A stretch of 64,000 nucleotides of DNA, taken from Sympetrum striolatum. Lineage: Eukaryota; Arthropoda; Insecta; Odonata; Libellulidae. A model generated the notes under the pieces. It saw only the letters and a program-made list of their open reading frames with translations, was not told the origin of the DNA and did not search any database. This document shows positions 1 through 11,886 of the stretch, piece after piece. Numbering within the stretch: position 1 is the stretch's first letter; each line of letters begins with the position of its first letter. Position numbers and translations under genes: made by a program. The stretch covers positions 35,865,849-35,929,848 of the forward strand of contig OX388345.1 in NCBI GenBank assembly GCA_947579665.1, written 5' to 3'.

Positions 1-1390
1 TTTTGGTAGTTTTATCAGAAGGATTTGATTTCAAACCGATGATCTTATACAGGTTGTATGTGTGTACCTCGTGAAATGAAAGAAGAAAAACAAGGTCTTG
101 ATCGGCATTTGATTCGTACTACGTGTTAAATTTATTTCCTCGCGTAGGTACGCAAATTGGGTTACGTATAAATCGACTCTGTATTGATATAAAATATTGG
201 TACCGTAAAAACTTTTCCTCGAGAGTCGAGTTGGCAAGGAAAACTTATTTTCCATCGAAAGGAGAAAGGAAGCTTATTTTACTTTCACTCTCAAAGAGGT
301 TTTCCTGTCGCGCAGCTGTGTCCTAACTTCCGCCCGATAATTCCGTAGTTGAGTCTTAAATTTTATTCGTCAATACTCCCTTTCACCAAAAGTCATCAGG
401 ATTTGAAATTAATTTTTAAAGAGACTTTATGCCTCAAAATCAAGCGCTCGCCATATGGCGATGAATCGCAAATCACGCCCAAGTTAGCATTTATTTTTTA
501 GATAGAAAACAGCCCAACTCAAACAAACAGAACAAACAATTTAAATTACATCTTAGCAAGATGGCAAAGAATGTGTAACTACTTAGTTTCCGGAAGTGAA
601 TCCCAATAAAAAATGCACCAAGCGTATTTACCTCATTGAAGAAATATTTTTTTATACCAATTTTCTTTGTATAGTAAATTCACTAAGAATAAAAATTAAT
701 GGAAATTTAATTTTGTTTCGCCGAATTATTATGATTATTTTACGATTTATTTTCAGCTAATTGAAAACGCCTCCACATCATCTACTGCATAGTTTAACTA
801 ATTGTAAGTAAGAAACGTTTCTTTCCCGTTCCTTCGTTTCTTTTCATGGTTTAGCTACTATAAAATGATTCCAATTACTATTATTTTAATTATGGAATTT
901 TTTCAGTAATAAAACAAAAATCGTAAAAGGAGAGATTGTTTTCATAAGCATTAAAAATTTGGACCAATTATCTACCATCTGAAATATTCAGCTTGAGAAA
1001 ACAGTCACTTATGTGTGAGTACACGGTTTTTACTTGATTTCGACGTAGTAAGTCTACAATTTAAATAATTAAATTACTAGTTGAATAAAGATATTATCGG
1101 TAATATAAAAAATATGTAAGGAAAAATGGTTGCTTTAACTTTTCAAAATATTAGTATTAAAAATTAATATTTACTTAATAATATTATTTTGAGGGTATAA
1201 ATGAAGTAAATTACTAAAGTAAGTACTATTAACGTTGAAAATTTTATCCTCTAATATGGAAACAAATTGAGAAAACATTGCTATATTTTAGCTCCCACCA
1301 TTTTCTCTAGTTTTCACGTACACAAAAAGTTCAGAAGCTTTAGTTAATTAGTTAATTCAATTCTGGAATTGATTTTTACTCATAATTAAT
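1..1390. other. AT-rich non-coding DNA
   Basis: No reading frame here has coding character: the open frames are short, AT-rich and overlap each other on both strands. I see no repeat, RNA gene or splice-bounded exon. It is probably intergenic or intronic. Confidence 0.6.
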
Positions 1391-1579
1391 TTATTTCCAA
1401 TACGGAATTCCAAAAGAGTGTGGATCGTCATAGCATTGTGTTCTCATTAGATTCTGGCTAATATGGTAATCATTGATTTGACTATCTGCCTTTTGACTAT
1501 TATTGATGCCTAAAAATACAAGCGTAACATACGCGGTAATGACAACAGTTAATCCGATTGTTGGCTTCTTGCCAATCAT
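1391..1579 (-). CDS. possible single-pass membrane microprotein (62 aa)
   Basis: An ATG-initiated frame of 62 codons. The start context is GGGAAAATG, with purines upstream, which is favourable in animals. An in-frame TGA lies about 14 codons upstream, so the frame cannot extend further 5'. The product begins MIGKKP, continues with a hydrophobic stretch at about residues 8-25 (IGLTVVITAYVTLVFLGI) that could be one membrane segment or a signal anchor, and ends with a polar tail containing one Cys and the terminus IPYWK. The positive N-terminus before the hydrophobic stretch would suit a small mitochondrial or ER membrane protein. The DNA just upstream on this strand is GC- and CpG-richer than the surroundings, as a 5' UTR or promoter could be. 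I recognise no family. A chance ORF of this length is quite possible in 64 kb, so this is a candidate only. Confidence 0.25.
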   Translation of the reverse strand: MIGKKPTIGLTVVITAYVTLVFLGINNSQKADSQINDYHISQNLMRTQCYDDPHSFGIPYWK

Positions 1580-1860
1580 TTTCCCTCGGCGTCGTTCCCG
1601 CGCGTGCTTTCTTCCTCAAGCGTGTCCGTTTGCGAAGTTCTCGATGGCGCTTGGTGGACTCGATGGTGCGCGGAACTCCATCTTTAAAAAGACGACTCTC
1701 CCTTCGATGGGACAGCTGTTCTCTTCGCATCGATGGGCCCACTATCTCGCAAGACTCTGCCATCAATCTTTCCCCTTCATTCATGACGCTGCTTCTTCCT
1801 CACTTCCGACTTATTTCTTTGGAAAAGCTTGTTTGGTTCCCTTTCCTGTTAGGATTTTAA
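1580..1860. other. CpG-richer block with overlapping open frames
   Basis: This block is clearly richer in GC and CpG than its neighbours and is open in several frames on both strands. The translations are low-complexity (Arg/Lys-rich on minus, Ser/Phe/Leu-rich on plus) and match nothing I know. It could be a 5' UTR or promoter for the small minus-strand ORF at 1391-1579. Equally, it may be an unrelated GC patch in which stop codons are rare by composition. Confidence 0.3.
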
Positions 1861-4310
1861 ATTATTATCGTTGATGCAACGGATTGCAAGTAAAATATGA
1901 AGGAGTAGAGGTGGAGAAAAATGATTACGATGTAAACCAGGGACCTATTGCCCTCAAGCCGCAAGCGCCCTTTTTCCGGTGTCCATTGCTGCCCTCCATA
2001 CACTTACAAACGAACAAGCGTGAATTAAAATTAAACGTTTTCTTTGGTCTCATTTGAATCTCTTCCCCCATCTTAAATCGAATAAAAAAGGTGAAATTCC
2101 ACTTTCACTTATGTAGCGATTAACTTCTTCCCGCATAAAGTTTCGCCTATTTAAATATAGCCGGTATTCACCTCCTAAGCGGTCTCCTTTCTATAAAAGC
2201 TAATCCTAATAATCGGAAAACCGCCTTAAGGAAAGTAATTTTTCTAAAATTTTCCGCATTTCCATAATTTTACGTACAAAATGTCCCCATAATCTTTCGT
2301 AGATATGATTTCTGACCATTTCAGCGACATTATTTTTACGAATAATAACCCACTCTAAATCCCTAGGTATGGATTTCCCATGATCAAGTTACGTTTAATG
2401 TAGTTAATGTAGCTTAATGAGTACGTTTGATGTAGTTAAATGAATTTATCAATAAATTTTCAAATTGTGGCTCCAGCAAAAGATTTTATCTAGAACTAGT
2501 AAAATAACTTGATTTATACCATAGGTGCGAATTTTTACATTTGAAATGTGAAAATTTGAATTTGAAAGTTATGTTTTACAACATTGACTCATAGTTGTTA
2601 CCATCGAGTTATCTATTTGGATGAAATGAAAGCCTTCATTTTGCCGAAAAGTAGATCTCTCAGACTTGCCGATGAAGATAAGAAGAAGATCTCTTGAAGT
2701 TTATCTGAATACTTCGTAAGTAACAGAACATAAATGGATCCTCGGAATGGAATGGGTATTCTTGATAGATGACTCGCGAGAGATATTTCAGAAATTTTCT
2801 AGTGTCTACATCACAGATAAGAATCAGGAATTTCACAATGCCGTGATATTGTAAAATGCAATAGAAAGAAGTTTGGAATTGTCTCCAGTGGTTCCAAAAA
2901 CAATTACATCTTGCTTTCTGGCGTACCAGCTCTGTCGCAAAACTCTAGTCAGAATAGGAAAGCCTCTTGTTTCGTAAATATATTTTGTCTTTTCAGAAAT
3001 TATCAAGACAAAGTGATGTCAAGCAACAAGTGTTTGCCGTCACTTTATGCTGGCCGTAGTAATTGATCGTGATGGATCGCGCAGCTGTTCATGTGGTATT
3101 TATTGCCTCTCATTGTATTTGAGGTTTCTCTCGTGAGTGGGTTTGTCTCTTCCTATTTGATCGTAACCGAGTCACTTTTGGAGCACAATACCTTATTCAG
3201 GCGCATCCCGAGAACAGAGTTTGTGAACGAAAACAAATTTCCCCGAAAAGGTATTTGGAGTATTTGTTATGGCATACAATTTTTTTGGGATGATTTTTTA
3301 AGAATATTACAGGAAAGTCTATGAATATCTTAAGATAGATACATCACTGCTCTATTAAATTGTCGATCAAGGTGATCTTTTTCGCTTATTCTCACACAGT
3401 TTGCTTTCTTAAGAGTTCGTTGCATGAAGGTTTTGTTGGGAAATCGCATTTTTTAATAGAGACATCTGCTAATTAAGGAAATTACTCTAGTTGGATATTT
3501 TATGGCATTTTACATGTATGTGTATTTTTCCTGTACTGCATCTACTATAAACAGGTTTATCTCATTTCATTAATTATTTTTTATATAATTCATAATCAAT
3601 TTCATTAAAAATTTCTACATAAAACATCTTTCAAAGGTATAATTTAATTTAATTCCATTTATGTTTCAATTCCAATTCCATTTTCATGTTATCATCTTTT
3701 TCTCATTTTTATTTGCATTTTTCTTACTTTCACTCTTTGCCACTCTTAATTTGGTCTGTATGTTTACTTTCCTGAACATAATAATGCATCTTATAATAAT
3801 TTTATCTTTATCATCAAACAAATTAGCAATCTACCTTATGATTTTACGATTTGATTATTTGTTATATTAGCATTTAAAATATTAACTGACTTCTAATCTA
3901 TTCACGTTCATATCACTTCTAAAGATTTCGATGCTCAACATGCTATGAGAAAGAATTTGCTATGTCGTTTACATTGCCTTATGAAAATTTCGTTATCCTT
4001 TATTCTGTCATCTATCTCTCTTTTCAACCTTTCTTACACGTTTCTCAAGTTTTTCACATCCCCTTTCTCTTCCTGAGTGTTTTTGCTTAGGAAATGTTTT
4101 CTGTGATCAAAATTAACAGTTTTTTATTTGATCTACAAAACCATTCTTTCTTTCCATATTTCCTCTTTATTTCCGCATAACTTGTTAATTGTGTATCGAT
4201 AGAAGAAATGGGTGGGTCAAATATTGAGGGGAGAGAGGATTGAGGAAGACTGTAATGGAGGATAGTATTCAGGGGGGAAAACAGAGGGGAAGATAAAGGC
4301 AAAAGATGTT
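1861..4310. other. AT-rich non-coding DNA
   Basis: No supported gene. A short imperfect duplication of a TACGTTTRATGTAGTTAA-type unit lies at about 2390-2445. The plus-strand frame at 3661-3870 translates to a Phe/Leu/Ile-rich string typical of T-rich DNA rather than a protein. Confidence 0.55.
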
Positions 4311-4407
4311 GGATGACATAAGTGGTGGGGTTAATTATAAGGAAATGAATGAGATGGCGCTTAATAGGGATTTTTGAGTGCACATGAACCTACCGAAAGG
4401 TAGAAAA
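4311..4407 (+). repeat. dispersed repeat family D, copy 1
   Basis: About 95 bp is shared with 47161-47269 in the same orientation. The best-conserved core is GAGATGGCGCTTAATAGGGA, followed by a GCACATGNACC segment and CCTACCGAAAGGTAG, a short inverted repeat around GAAA. Such a compact shared block in non-coding DNA suggests the 3' end of a retroelement. No coding sequence is attached, so the class is not known. Confidence 0.6.
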
Positions 4408-7308
4408 CATATATTATTGGTCATATTCTTGTTTTCTGTTTTTATGTATTTGTTTTAGACAAGGACTAAATGGAAGATCTCTACATCCTAGTCCCAATTT
4501 CGCCCACTAAAGACGTTTGTACGTAGGTATAGTATTCACTCAAGCAACTGAATTATATACAAGCAGTTAAGTAGAATAACACATTTATTCCGCAAACCTG
4601 AAATCTACGGTAGAGTGGGATCGACATGCTTTGTTTACTCTTGAAAGATTTGGGCCGTGGTAAATTGCCGAAATCCGCTGTGCGATGCTTCGACGGAACT
4701 CCTAAGCTTAACTATTTATAAATGGATTTTTTTCCTCAAAACAGTACCAGTCATTGGGTATGTAGGCGGAAGGATATGGCTCAGAAATTCGATCAAAGTG
4801 AATAAAAGGATGAAAAAAGCATCGTTAGAGTCTTGGGAGTAACGTAAAAGTAGTCTTGGGATGGGATTGCTGAAATGAAAATACAAGATGCGTGAAAGTC
4901 GGGTAAACGAGACCAATTATCGGAGTATGCGGATTTTCACTCAGCGGAAGATAAATGAAGCCGCTTACAAAGAAAATTAGGAATGTGGAAAATAATGAGG
5001 CCAATCAGATTAATAGCTACTCCTTCCCGAAAAGTCTTTCAGTTTTGTCGCAAATATCGTGTTGTCAAACTTGAGACAATTGAAGATCTTTAAGAATGTA
5101 TGGGATTGGAATGAAAGGAAGAATAATGTAAGAATGGAGATAACGATCATGAAATTCTGGTTCAAATTTCTTGTCTCCTATTACCGTCAACCAAAACACC
5201 GTGGAAGAGGGAAATTTGTGACGTTTGCCTCTCTTCAATAAACTAAGGAAAACGGTCATTTAAATCCTACTCTTTTTACCGGTTCTCTTTTCAAAATTTA
5301 TATTCGATCCCAACCTTTACTTATCTAATACTTCAGTTCGTAGCCTGAAGGATTTTTATGCATATATAAAAATGTTTATATATTACTTCGTAATGAAATT
5401 TCCGCATGTTCGTATTTTGTGAAAAATCTAATAAAATGAAGGAAAAAATGTGCATCGATTAAAAACTGCCTTTCGTATGATTTTTATATATTTATTTTCG
5501 TGATGCTTCATAATTTAATCGAGAATAGAACGATAACTGAATATTTAATGCGTTTTGCAGGAGAATGTTTCACAAGTCACGATAGAGAGCATGAATATTT
5601 GGAGCTCAGGTTTAATTACATTGTGCGATACTCTGCAATCCCACAGTGCATACAATATCGAAATATAAAATAGTACAGCAGCAATCTTATTCCACAATAT
5701 CAGAAGTAGATATCTTTCAAATTCCACTATTGAAGATGCTCTGAATGGGATATAAATATGAAGTTGGCATCAAAGACTGCAACATTCTTCTCTTTTTCTC
5801 TGGTGATCAATCCGTAGTAGTACTTCTTCATTATGAAATCCAACTGTCCACTTAATTTTCAACATGCGTCTGCAACACCAAATCTTAAATTCTTCTCTAC
5901 CGTGTTCAAAACATGCATGATTAATGAGGCTGAGTTATACTCCAAATGCTTCTGAGTGGCTATCTCTAGAAAATATGGTATTTACAGTAGAAAGGAGTGG
6001 CAGCTTTCCCAAGTTCATTTTTTCTCCTAATTGAGGGAATTTAATGTCTTCTCAGCGGGCATCTTCGCTCCAAAGATTTTCATCCGAAATTCTTTCAAGT
6101 TCGAGCAAATAGTTTTACGTCAAAATGAGTTCTCTCCGCGCTCAATTTCGCGGTCAGTAAAAACTACGACCCGACAAAAACAACGGAATCGGCCGATCAT
6201 AAGAAACTGCCACCTTTTCCATAGTCAAGTAAGCTTCCACAATCACTGATCCTTGCGAAGGAAAGAAAATAATGAGTCGTAATTCATCATCTCAGACGGA
6301 ACCTTAAGTAACATTGAGTTTTTAACGTCCTCGACCTTTTAATCCGATACCACTGATGAGGTTTTATTGTTTTAGGTCAAACGAAATTAAACTGTTGAGT
6401 CATTTTAAGAATCCCGAAATTGAACTCTGAAAAGTAAGAAACATTTTCTCATCGCAGGGAATTTTCGAATCGTTAAATCGCTTGAGAAACTTAAGCAATA
6501 AGAGTTAAGAAATCAGTAATCAGAAACCGAAATAAATCCTAATAGTGATTTGGCCGGAAAATCAACAGATTGCGTCCGATTTCATCAACGACTTGCAATA
6601 GAATTGGCACACGAGAAAAATATTTGAAAACTTAAGTAATTTGCTCAAATTAAGTTCATATAGCTCTATCATTGCAGAGACTAGTGTCGAATGCTATCCT
6701 TTGTGAAGAACTTGCTAGTAATTGAAACTTTCAAATATAATCATAAAAGAGGATTTATTTAAATCAGTAAATGGTGATCCCACACCTCAGAACTCCACGA
6801 CTACTGCTATTAGTCTTCAAAATGTAAAAAGCTTATTTGACATGTATTTTGTTACGATATCATCATATATTTGAAATAAGATTTTGTTTTCATTTTCCTC
6901 ATTCACAGATACAGCTATATTACGAAATAATTCTGTTCAGAAATACATCTATCGCCCCAAAGATTTAGTTTAAATACCTTTATCCTTGAAGAAAATACTT
7001 TGTATACTTCCATACAAAATATTCTCATTTTCTTCTATAGTGGCCTTCCACGAAATTATGCCGAGAGAGGTTGATTTTATCCTTTATCCTTAATATTTTG
7101 GATATTCTGTTTTCAGGCTTACTGAAATAATGTTAAAACTAACTTATTTAATTCAGGAGATGGAATATTTGGCAAGATTATAGATCACACAGGAATTACT
7201 TAGGTTTCAGTGGTTATGTAATACATTTTAATAACTATCTGTCTTCAAATATGAGGCCGGTTTGATCTTCAACCTCGCAGTTATTAGCTATCAAAAGCTC
7301 TGGAGATG
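4408..7308. other. AT-rich non-coding DNA
   Basis: No supported feature. Open frames are short and lack compositional contrast with their surroundings. Confidence 0.55.
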
Positions 7309-7386
7309 GGTCGAGGCTTGACAGGCAAGATGACGAGTGAGGTAGTTTGTCTGCTTTCCTTTGTTCCAGAATGCAAGGATGAAACA
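7309..7386 (-). repeat. dispersed repeat family C, copy 1
   Basis: Read on the minus strand, about 75 bp aligns with 23723-23800 and more weakly with 34740-34820. All three contain a GGAAAGCA motif, then an ACTACCTCACTC-like block and a CATCNTGCCT-like block. The conserved DNA explains why three unrelated open frames all encode LPHSSSCL-like strings. It is probably a SINE or LINE fragment, class unknown. Confidence 0.6.
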
Positions 7387-8345
7387 CGTCCACGTAAACG
7401 AACCTATGCATTTTCATAGTATTTTAACAGCGATAGACCCGAATGAATGCCATTATATACCTGCCATGCTGGTCTCTGTAGTTTTTATGGACAAGATTGA
7501 GACAAAAGTAAATGGAAGATGCCTTGCTCTATAAACTGTATTAATAGATAAATGAACAATACTCCAATCATCAAGATAATTTTGTAGAAATTATTTAGTA
7601 AGATCATTCAAATTTTAACTAACTTTATCCAGTTCTTAAACAACACGGAAAGACGATTTGAAAGCAGTAAATAAAAGCTGTCTTCCTCTTGTATGCGTTA
7701 ATTTACTAATACGCAACTTATTCAAGTCTATGAATGGTTAAGTATCCTCTATAGTTTCATTATATTTCTCAATCTCAATGTTATTGCTCTACTATCCCTG
7801 AGAGGAGTAACGCACCGATGGGTATTCGTCCATTTCAATGTCGTTAAGTGCAATCGAAAGTTTTCGAGGTCCCCGACATTAGCCTTCTCCAGCTGCAGTC
7901 AACGGAACTTTCGAGGTCACCACCGTACTCTAGCCCACATTCGCAGACCCTAACGTCCTTCTCTCTCCAATACGCGCTTTCTTCGCTTCTATATAGTTTT
8001 ATAATTTCCCTATTCAAGGACACATGGGGGCGATCGACGAAATGTATTTCATTCATCGAACGAAATCTCAAGAATCTCGTGTTGCAATTTCGTTTTCTTC
8101 GAGCCCTGATTTGACTTTGATTTCAGAACTCTTTCCCAGAGAGATATTCCATCTTTTTTCTGCATAAGTTATGCTCTTACTTCGCAATGTTTGAGTTACA
8201 TAAGAAATACAGTCAAAATATATTGGTTGAAGAGTATTTTCAATGGGAAAGTGCCTTTCTATTCGTGAAAACTTTGGAAAAGTCCAATGAATCGGATTCT
8301 CAAGGTCTGATTTGGATTTTTTTAGAGCCGGTTCCGTTTATTATT
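7387..8345. other. AT-rich non-coding DNA
   Basis: No supported feature. A somewhat GC-richer patch at about 7850-8110 has overlapping frames on both strands, and neither resembles a known protein. Confidence 0.5.
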
Positions 8346-8755
8346 GATTAATGAGGGAGGCTGATTCCATTTTCAGCCGAACTGCCCTGGATTTTCATTT
8401 CCTCAGAAGGAATTATGCAGTCGAATGCAGAGCATTTTTAATGTGCAGCAAAAGTAGTGTAGATTTAGCTCTTAGGATTACGATTTAGATGCAGAGCTTG
8501 ATATATTCAACATTTCTCATTACCTATTTCTCTTTATTTTAGTCTCATTGTGAGTTAGATATCGTGTTTTCAATGTCAGAGAGAATTCATCAATCTATGT
8601 TGCGGGACACGCTTCATCTTCTTTTTAAGCCATAGAATACACCTGTTGCAACTTTGCATGTAAATTTACTTTACTCGAATCTCATTTCTAACTTTCCTCA
8701 TACTGTAAATTTGTGCAGATAATTAAACTCATTCATAGTTCGTCCACTCCGTTTA
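8346..8755 (+). repeat. dispersed repeat family A, copy 1 (410 bp)
   Basis: It aligns without gaps to 15844-16253 at a constant offset of 7498 bp. By eye, the first 300 bp differ at only about 4 positions and the last 110 bp at about 14. The block starts GATTAATGAGGGAGG and contains the small inverted repeat GGCTGA...TCAGCC. A 9-bp direct repeat CCGTTTATT (8334-8342 and 8749-8757) brackets this copy and could be a target-site duplication. However, copy 2 shares most of the right-hand repeat, which weakens that reading. No ORF is present; it is probably non-autonomous. Confidence 0.75.
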
Positions 8756-10690
8756 TTTGAGCAAACAAGCAAAATGCTCTTGCCTCATGGTATACGTTTG
8801 ATTGTAGATAGATAGATAGGGTTTGATCGAGATAAATTGATCGAGGCTCGATTTACTGTCAGTCCTGTTTCTTCATTCTATAATTGTACACTTTTGCAAT
8901 CTTGAATCCATTTTAATCTCTAATTAGAAAAATGAAACCAAATGCCTCTTAATAATAAAAATAAGAATAAAAATTGCTTTGGGAATGATTCTCAAACATA
9001 TAAGAAACTGGGAAGATTTACTCATACTTTGAAATAGTTGTCTATCAATTCGTCCCATAAATACGAGAAATCTAGTGAGGGATACTGCTTACGTTTTCTT
9101 GTCATTGGAATTTAAATAGTTAACCTAATTTTAAGATATTTTTGGCAGCATAAAGGCCCCTAATCGATACTTTATAAAGAGAGTACGAGTACTTTGGCCC
9201 TTCTGAATGTGCCGCTGTTTTAAAACTCTATGCTTTTATAAGAGGGCTCATGGGCATCTGCATAAATTATGGAAAGTTTTTCTAATAATTAGTCCCATTA
9301 TATTGTGTGACCCCCGAAATTGATCGGCATCCAAAGGCAAGTATCAAAGTTTACAGAAACCGAAAATAAGTTGGTCACACATGCCTCTAAGCCTAAATGG
9401 ACCTGTTTCGCCGCAAGACATTTGAAAACCGGATTTGTCCTAGATAAGTTTTCTAAAATTTAGCTACTATCTTCAGTAAGTGGGCTATCTTCCTTGATTC
9501 TTTCAGGTCCTGCCCATCACGTTATCACGCTTGATACGGGTTTAGAGAAGGAGACAAAAATGCACAAATATTTGACAATTGTAAGATTGTTCATTCTCTT
9601 CTCTCGTAACGTAATTGCGATAAAAACGTTCTACTAGAGTGCTCCAAGATTTTAGTGATGTACGCTCATAGAAAACTTACATGCGAAGTCAATATTTTGA
9701 ACTCCTCCGAAAGAGTTTATATGTGATTAATTCGCATGTTTGAAATAAAAAAAATCCAGCCTCAGCTTGATAGATTAAATCCTGCAGGTTCTCAAGTCAA
9801 TTTAGAAAAAAATAGGTCATCCCGTCAATGTTGATGGGTGGGTTTTGTTTACAAAATCATATTAGAGCAGGCAACAGAAGTAGAAGAAGAGCCTTGGATG
9901 GCTTAATCTTAGATTTCACTAAAAGAAAGAGTTCCATTGTCGAAAGTTTAGGCAAGATCAGGAGGAGGTTTCGAATTATTTTAAGGGCTGTTGGTATTGA
10001 ACTGCATTCAAGTCATTGTACTTTACTTGTTCATTCACAGTGTAACTTTTGATACTTAGAATGATATACAAGAAGCCTCATTCACAGCAATGCCACAATT
10101 TTGTTTTAAATCATTTTACAGTTTTAGCTATAGTAAGTAGTTCATAAAGGGCTAAAACACCACCTAAGAATACTTTGAAAACAGATTAGTGTTATTTAAA
10201 AAAATATCTCTTGACTGATAGCATGAAGCGTATTTCGCTTGGCTTATCAAAAACGGTTTCCAACTAAACCACATCATTAAAATAGTAAATCGCAGATTTC
10301 CTTCAGCGCTAAGAAATACTGAGCAGTTTTCGTATGATGATCAATGGTTCCATGAAAACTTAAATATTAATGTTGTATTTTTACCCGTCCTTAAACTATT
10401 GAGTAGAGTGACAATTTTGCGGTAAACGATTTCTATCATACATATAAAGTTTTAATTGCGTATTTTAATACGTGTTTAGTTTTTAAATTTTACGGCCGGG
10501 TGGCCTTCTTGCCAACATTGGGGAAACACCACAAATGGGATTAAACTCAGGAAAAGTTCATCCAAAGACCTTTCTACCAACTAAGCTTACAGTGAGTCAT
10601 GGAATTTTGAAATATAGGTAATTATATATTGAAGCTATCGACCCTTAATTAATTTCACGAAAGATTCTCGATAACAAGAAATTCAAAGCC
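8756..10690. other. AT-rich non-coding DNA
   Basis: No supported gene. A three-unit GATA microsatellite (GATAGATAGATAG) lies near 8808. The 74-codon frame at 9828-10052 has no recognisable domain or exon-like composition. Confidence 0.5.
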
Positions 10691-10699
10691 TGAAGAGCA

Positions 10700-11240
10700 A
10701 TTGAGAATAGCTGTTTCGCGCACTAGCTTCACCTTCTGCAGACATCGCGTGGAAAAATTCCCCCCTTTGGGCTATCCGACGACATCGTGAGCGTTTCGTC
10801 CCGTTTAACCATCCACTCCTCTGATAAAAACTCCCGACGACCTCTGAGGCGTGGCGTTCATTTCAGCATACGCACGCACGTCTGAACCGCTCATTAAACT
10901 CTCCGGTGCGTGAAGAGAGTCGCGGGTCTTCCCGTACTCGGTGCCCGCGAATGAAACGTCGAATTCGAGTCAACATATACTACATAAGGCACAAAAGGTC
11001 TGACTTCTCATTCCGCCCATCCGCCCGCAGACACGCCCATCCTCCGGATCGGCGCTCTGCCCAATAAGGGTCAGTGGCGGAGGATTACGGTACATTACCA
11101 GCGATGCGGGAGTCTTCTTTCGTCTGAACCGCTTTCGACACGCGATGCCATCAAGTTGTTGTAGATCGCGATGTGACGAGCGGAACGCCCGAATTTCATG
11201 GGTCGACTCGCTTCTTATTGGCGTATTTCGGTAGGTCGTT
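10700..11240. other. CpG-dense, GC-rich block without long ORF
   Basis: This roughly 540-bp stretch is about half G+C and visibly full of CpG, in strong contrast to the AT-rich flanks. No open frame of 60 codons or more crosses it, so it is unlikely to be a long coding exon. A promoter, a 5' non-coding exon or a conserved regulatory element would fit. Poly-pyrimidine runs and CGNCCG-type motifs are frequent, but I cannot assign a specific factor site. The hAT-like element begins immediately downstream. Confidence 0.4.
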
Positions 11241-11549
11241 GTAAAATCAAACGAAAGGTTGATGGAAGGCGTCCGTAAGGCTTTTTAGAGCGGTGATTCC
11301 CAAAGTGGGCAATAACACCCCCCTAGGGGCGCTTTACTTACCTAAGGAGGTGCTATGTGCTAAGCTTTTTTTACTCCCATTTTGATCATATCTATATTTC
11401 TAATAATTTTTTACTGGGCTCTATGTAGTTATTAAACATCAGATACCTAACAGTTAATGATTTGGTGGACTGAATCTAATATGACGACCAAGCTCAACTT
11501 TGTGGAAGGGAGCCATACTAAATAAAATAAAAACACTCTAACTTCCACA

Positions 11550-11551
<2 letters not shown>

Positions 11552-11619
<68 letters not shown>
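11552..11619. repeat. (TA)34 microsatellite
   Basis: About 68 bp of uninterrupted TA dinucleotide inside the hAT-like element. Purity over this length implies recent expansion and probable length polymorphism. Confidence 0.95.
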
Positions 11620-11622
<3 letters not shown>

Positions 11623-11629
11623 TAAAGTG

Positions 11630-11685
11630 ACTAGTCTCGTCGATAAATCGACTCCTGAAGATGTCGATGAATTTACGAAACTAGT
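11630..11685. repeat. 56-bp imperfect hairpin with CCTGAAGATG core
   Basis: ACTAGTCTCGTCGATAAATC on the left is largely complementary to the segment ending ACGAAACTAGT on the right, with CCTGAAGATG between them. A similar core occurs in the hairpin at 28794-28889, so this is probably a structured piece of a repeat rather than chance. Confidence 0.5.
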
Positions 11686-11886
11686 TGTTTTTTATATATT
11701 ATGCGGAAGTTACTAAGTGTGTTCATTTTATTTTGATATGGTGGATTTTTTAAACATTGTGGCTTTTATTTTTATTCATTCTCTGGATTTGGTATTACAG
11801 AAAACAGTTTTTATAAGTGTCGTTGGGTGTGGTGGTATGAAAATTAGGGGGCGGAAGCATGAAAAAGTTTGGGGAGCACTGCTGTA

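Larger units (their letters stand above)
11286..11886. mobile_element. hAT-like non-autonomous element (degenerate)
   Basis: The left end reads TAGAGCGGTGATTCCCAAAG and the right end, reverse-complemented, reads TACAGCAGTGCTCCCCAAAC. These inverted ends match at about 15 of 20 positions. They resemble the hAT-superfamily terminal consensus in which CAG and a short spacer are followed by TTCCCAAA. The subterminal sequence is C- and G-rich near both ends (ACCCCCCTAGGGGC on the left, TAGGGGGCGG on the right), also common in hAT derivatives. The interior holds a (TA)34 microsatellite and a small hairpin but no transposase. I could not find a convincing 8-bp target-site duplication, so the borders or the class may be off. 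Confidence 0.45.

Noticed and set aside
3661..3870. Hydrophobic 69-codon plus frame
   Set aside because: Phe/Leu/Ile content is what T-rich DNA encodes by default; there is no GC contrast or start context.
8334..8757. CCGTTTATT as a firm target-site duplication of family A copy 1
   Set aside because: Copy 2 shares most of the right-hand repeat as element sequence, so the match may be coincidental; kept only as a possibility.
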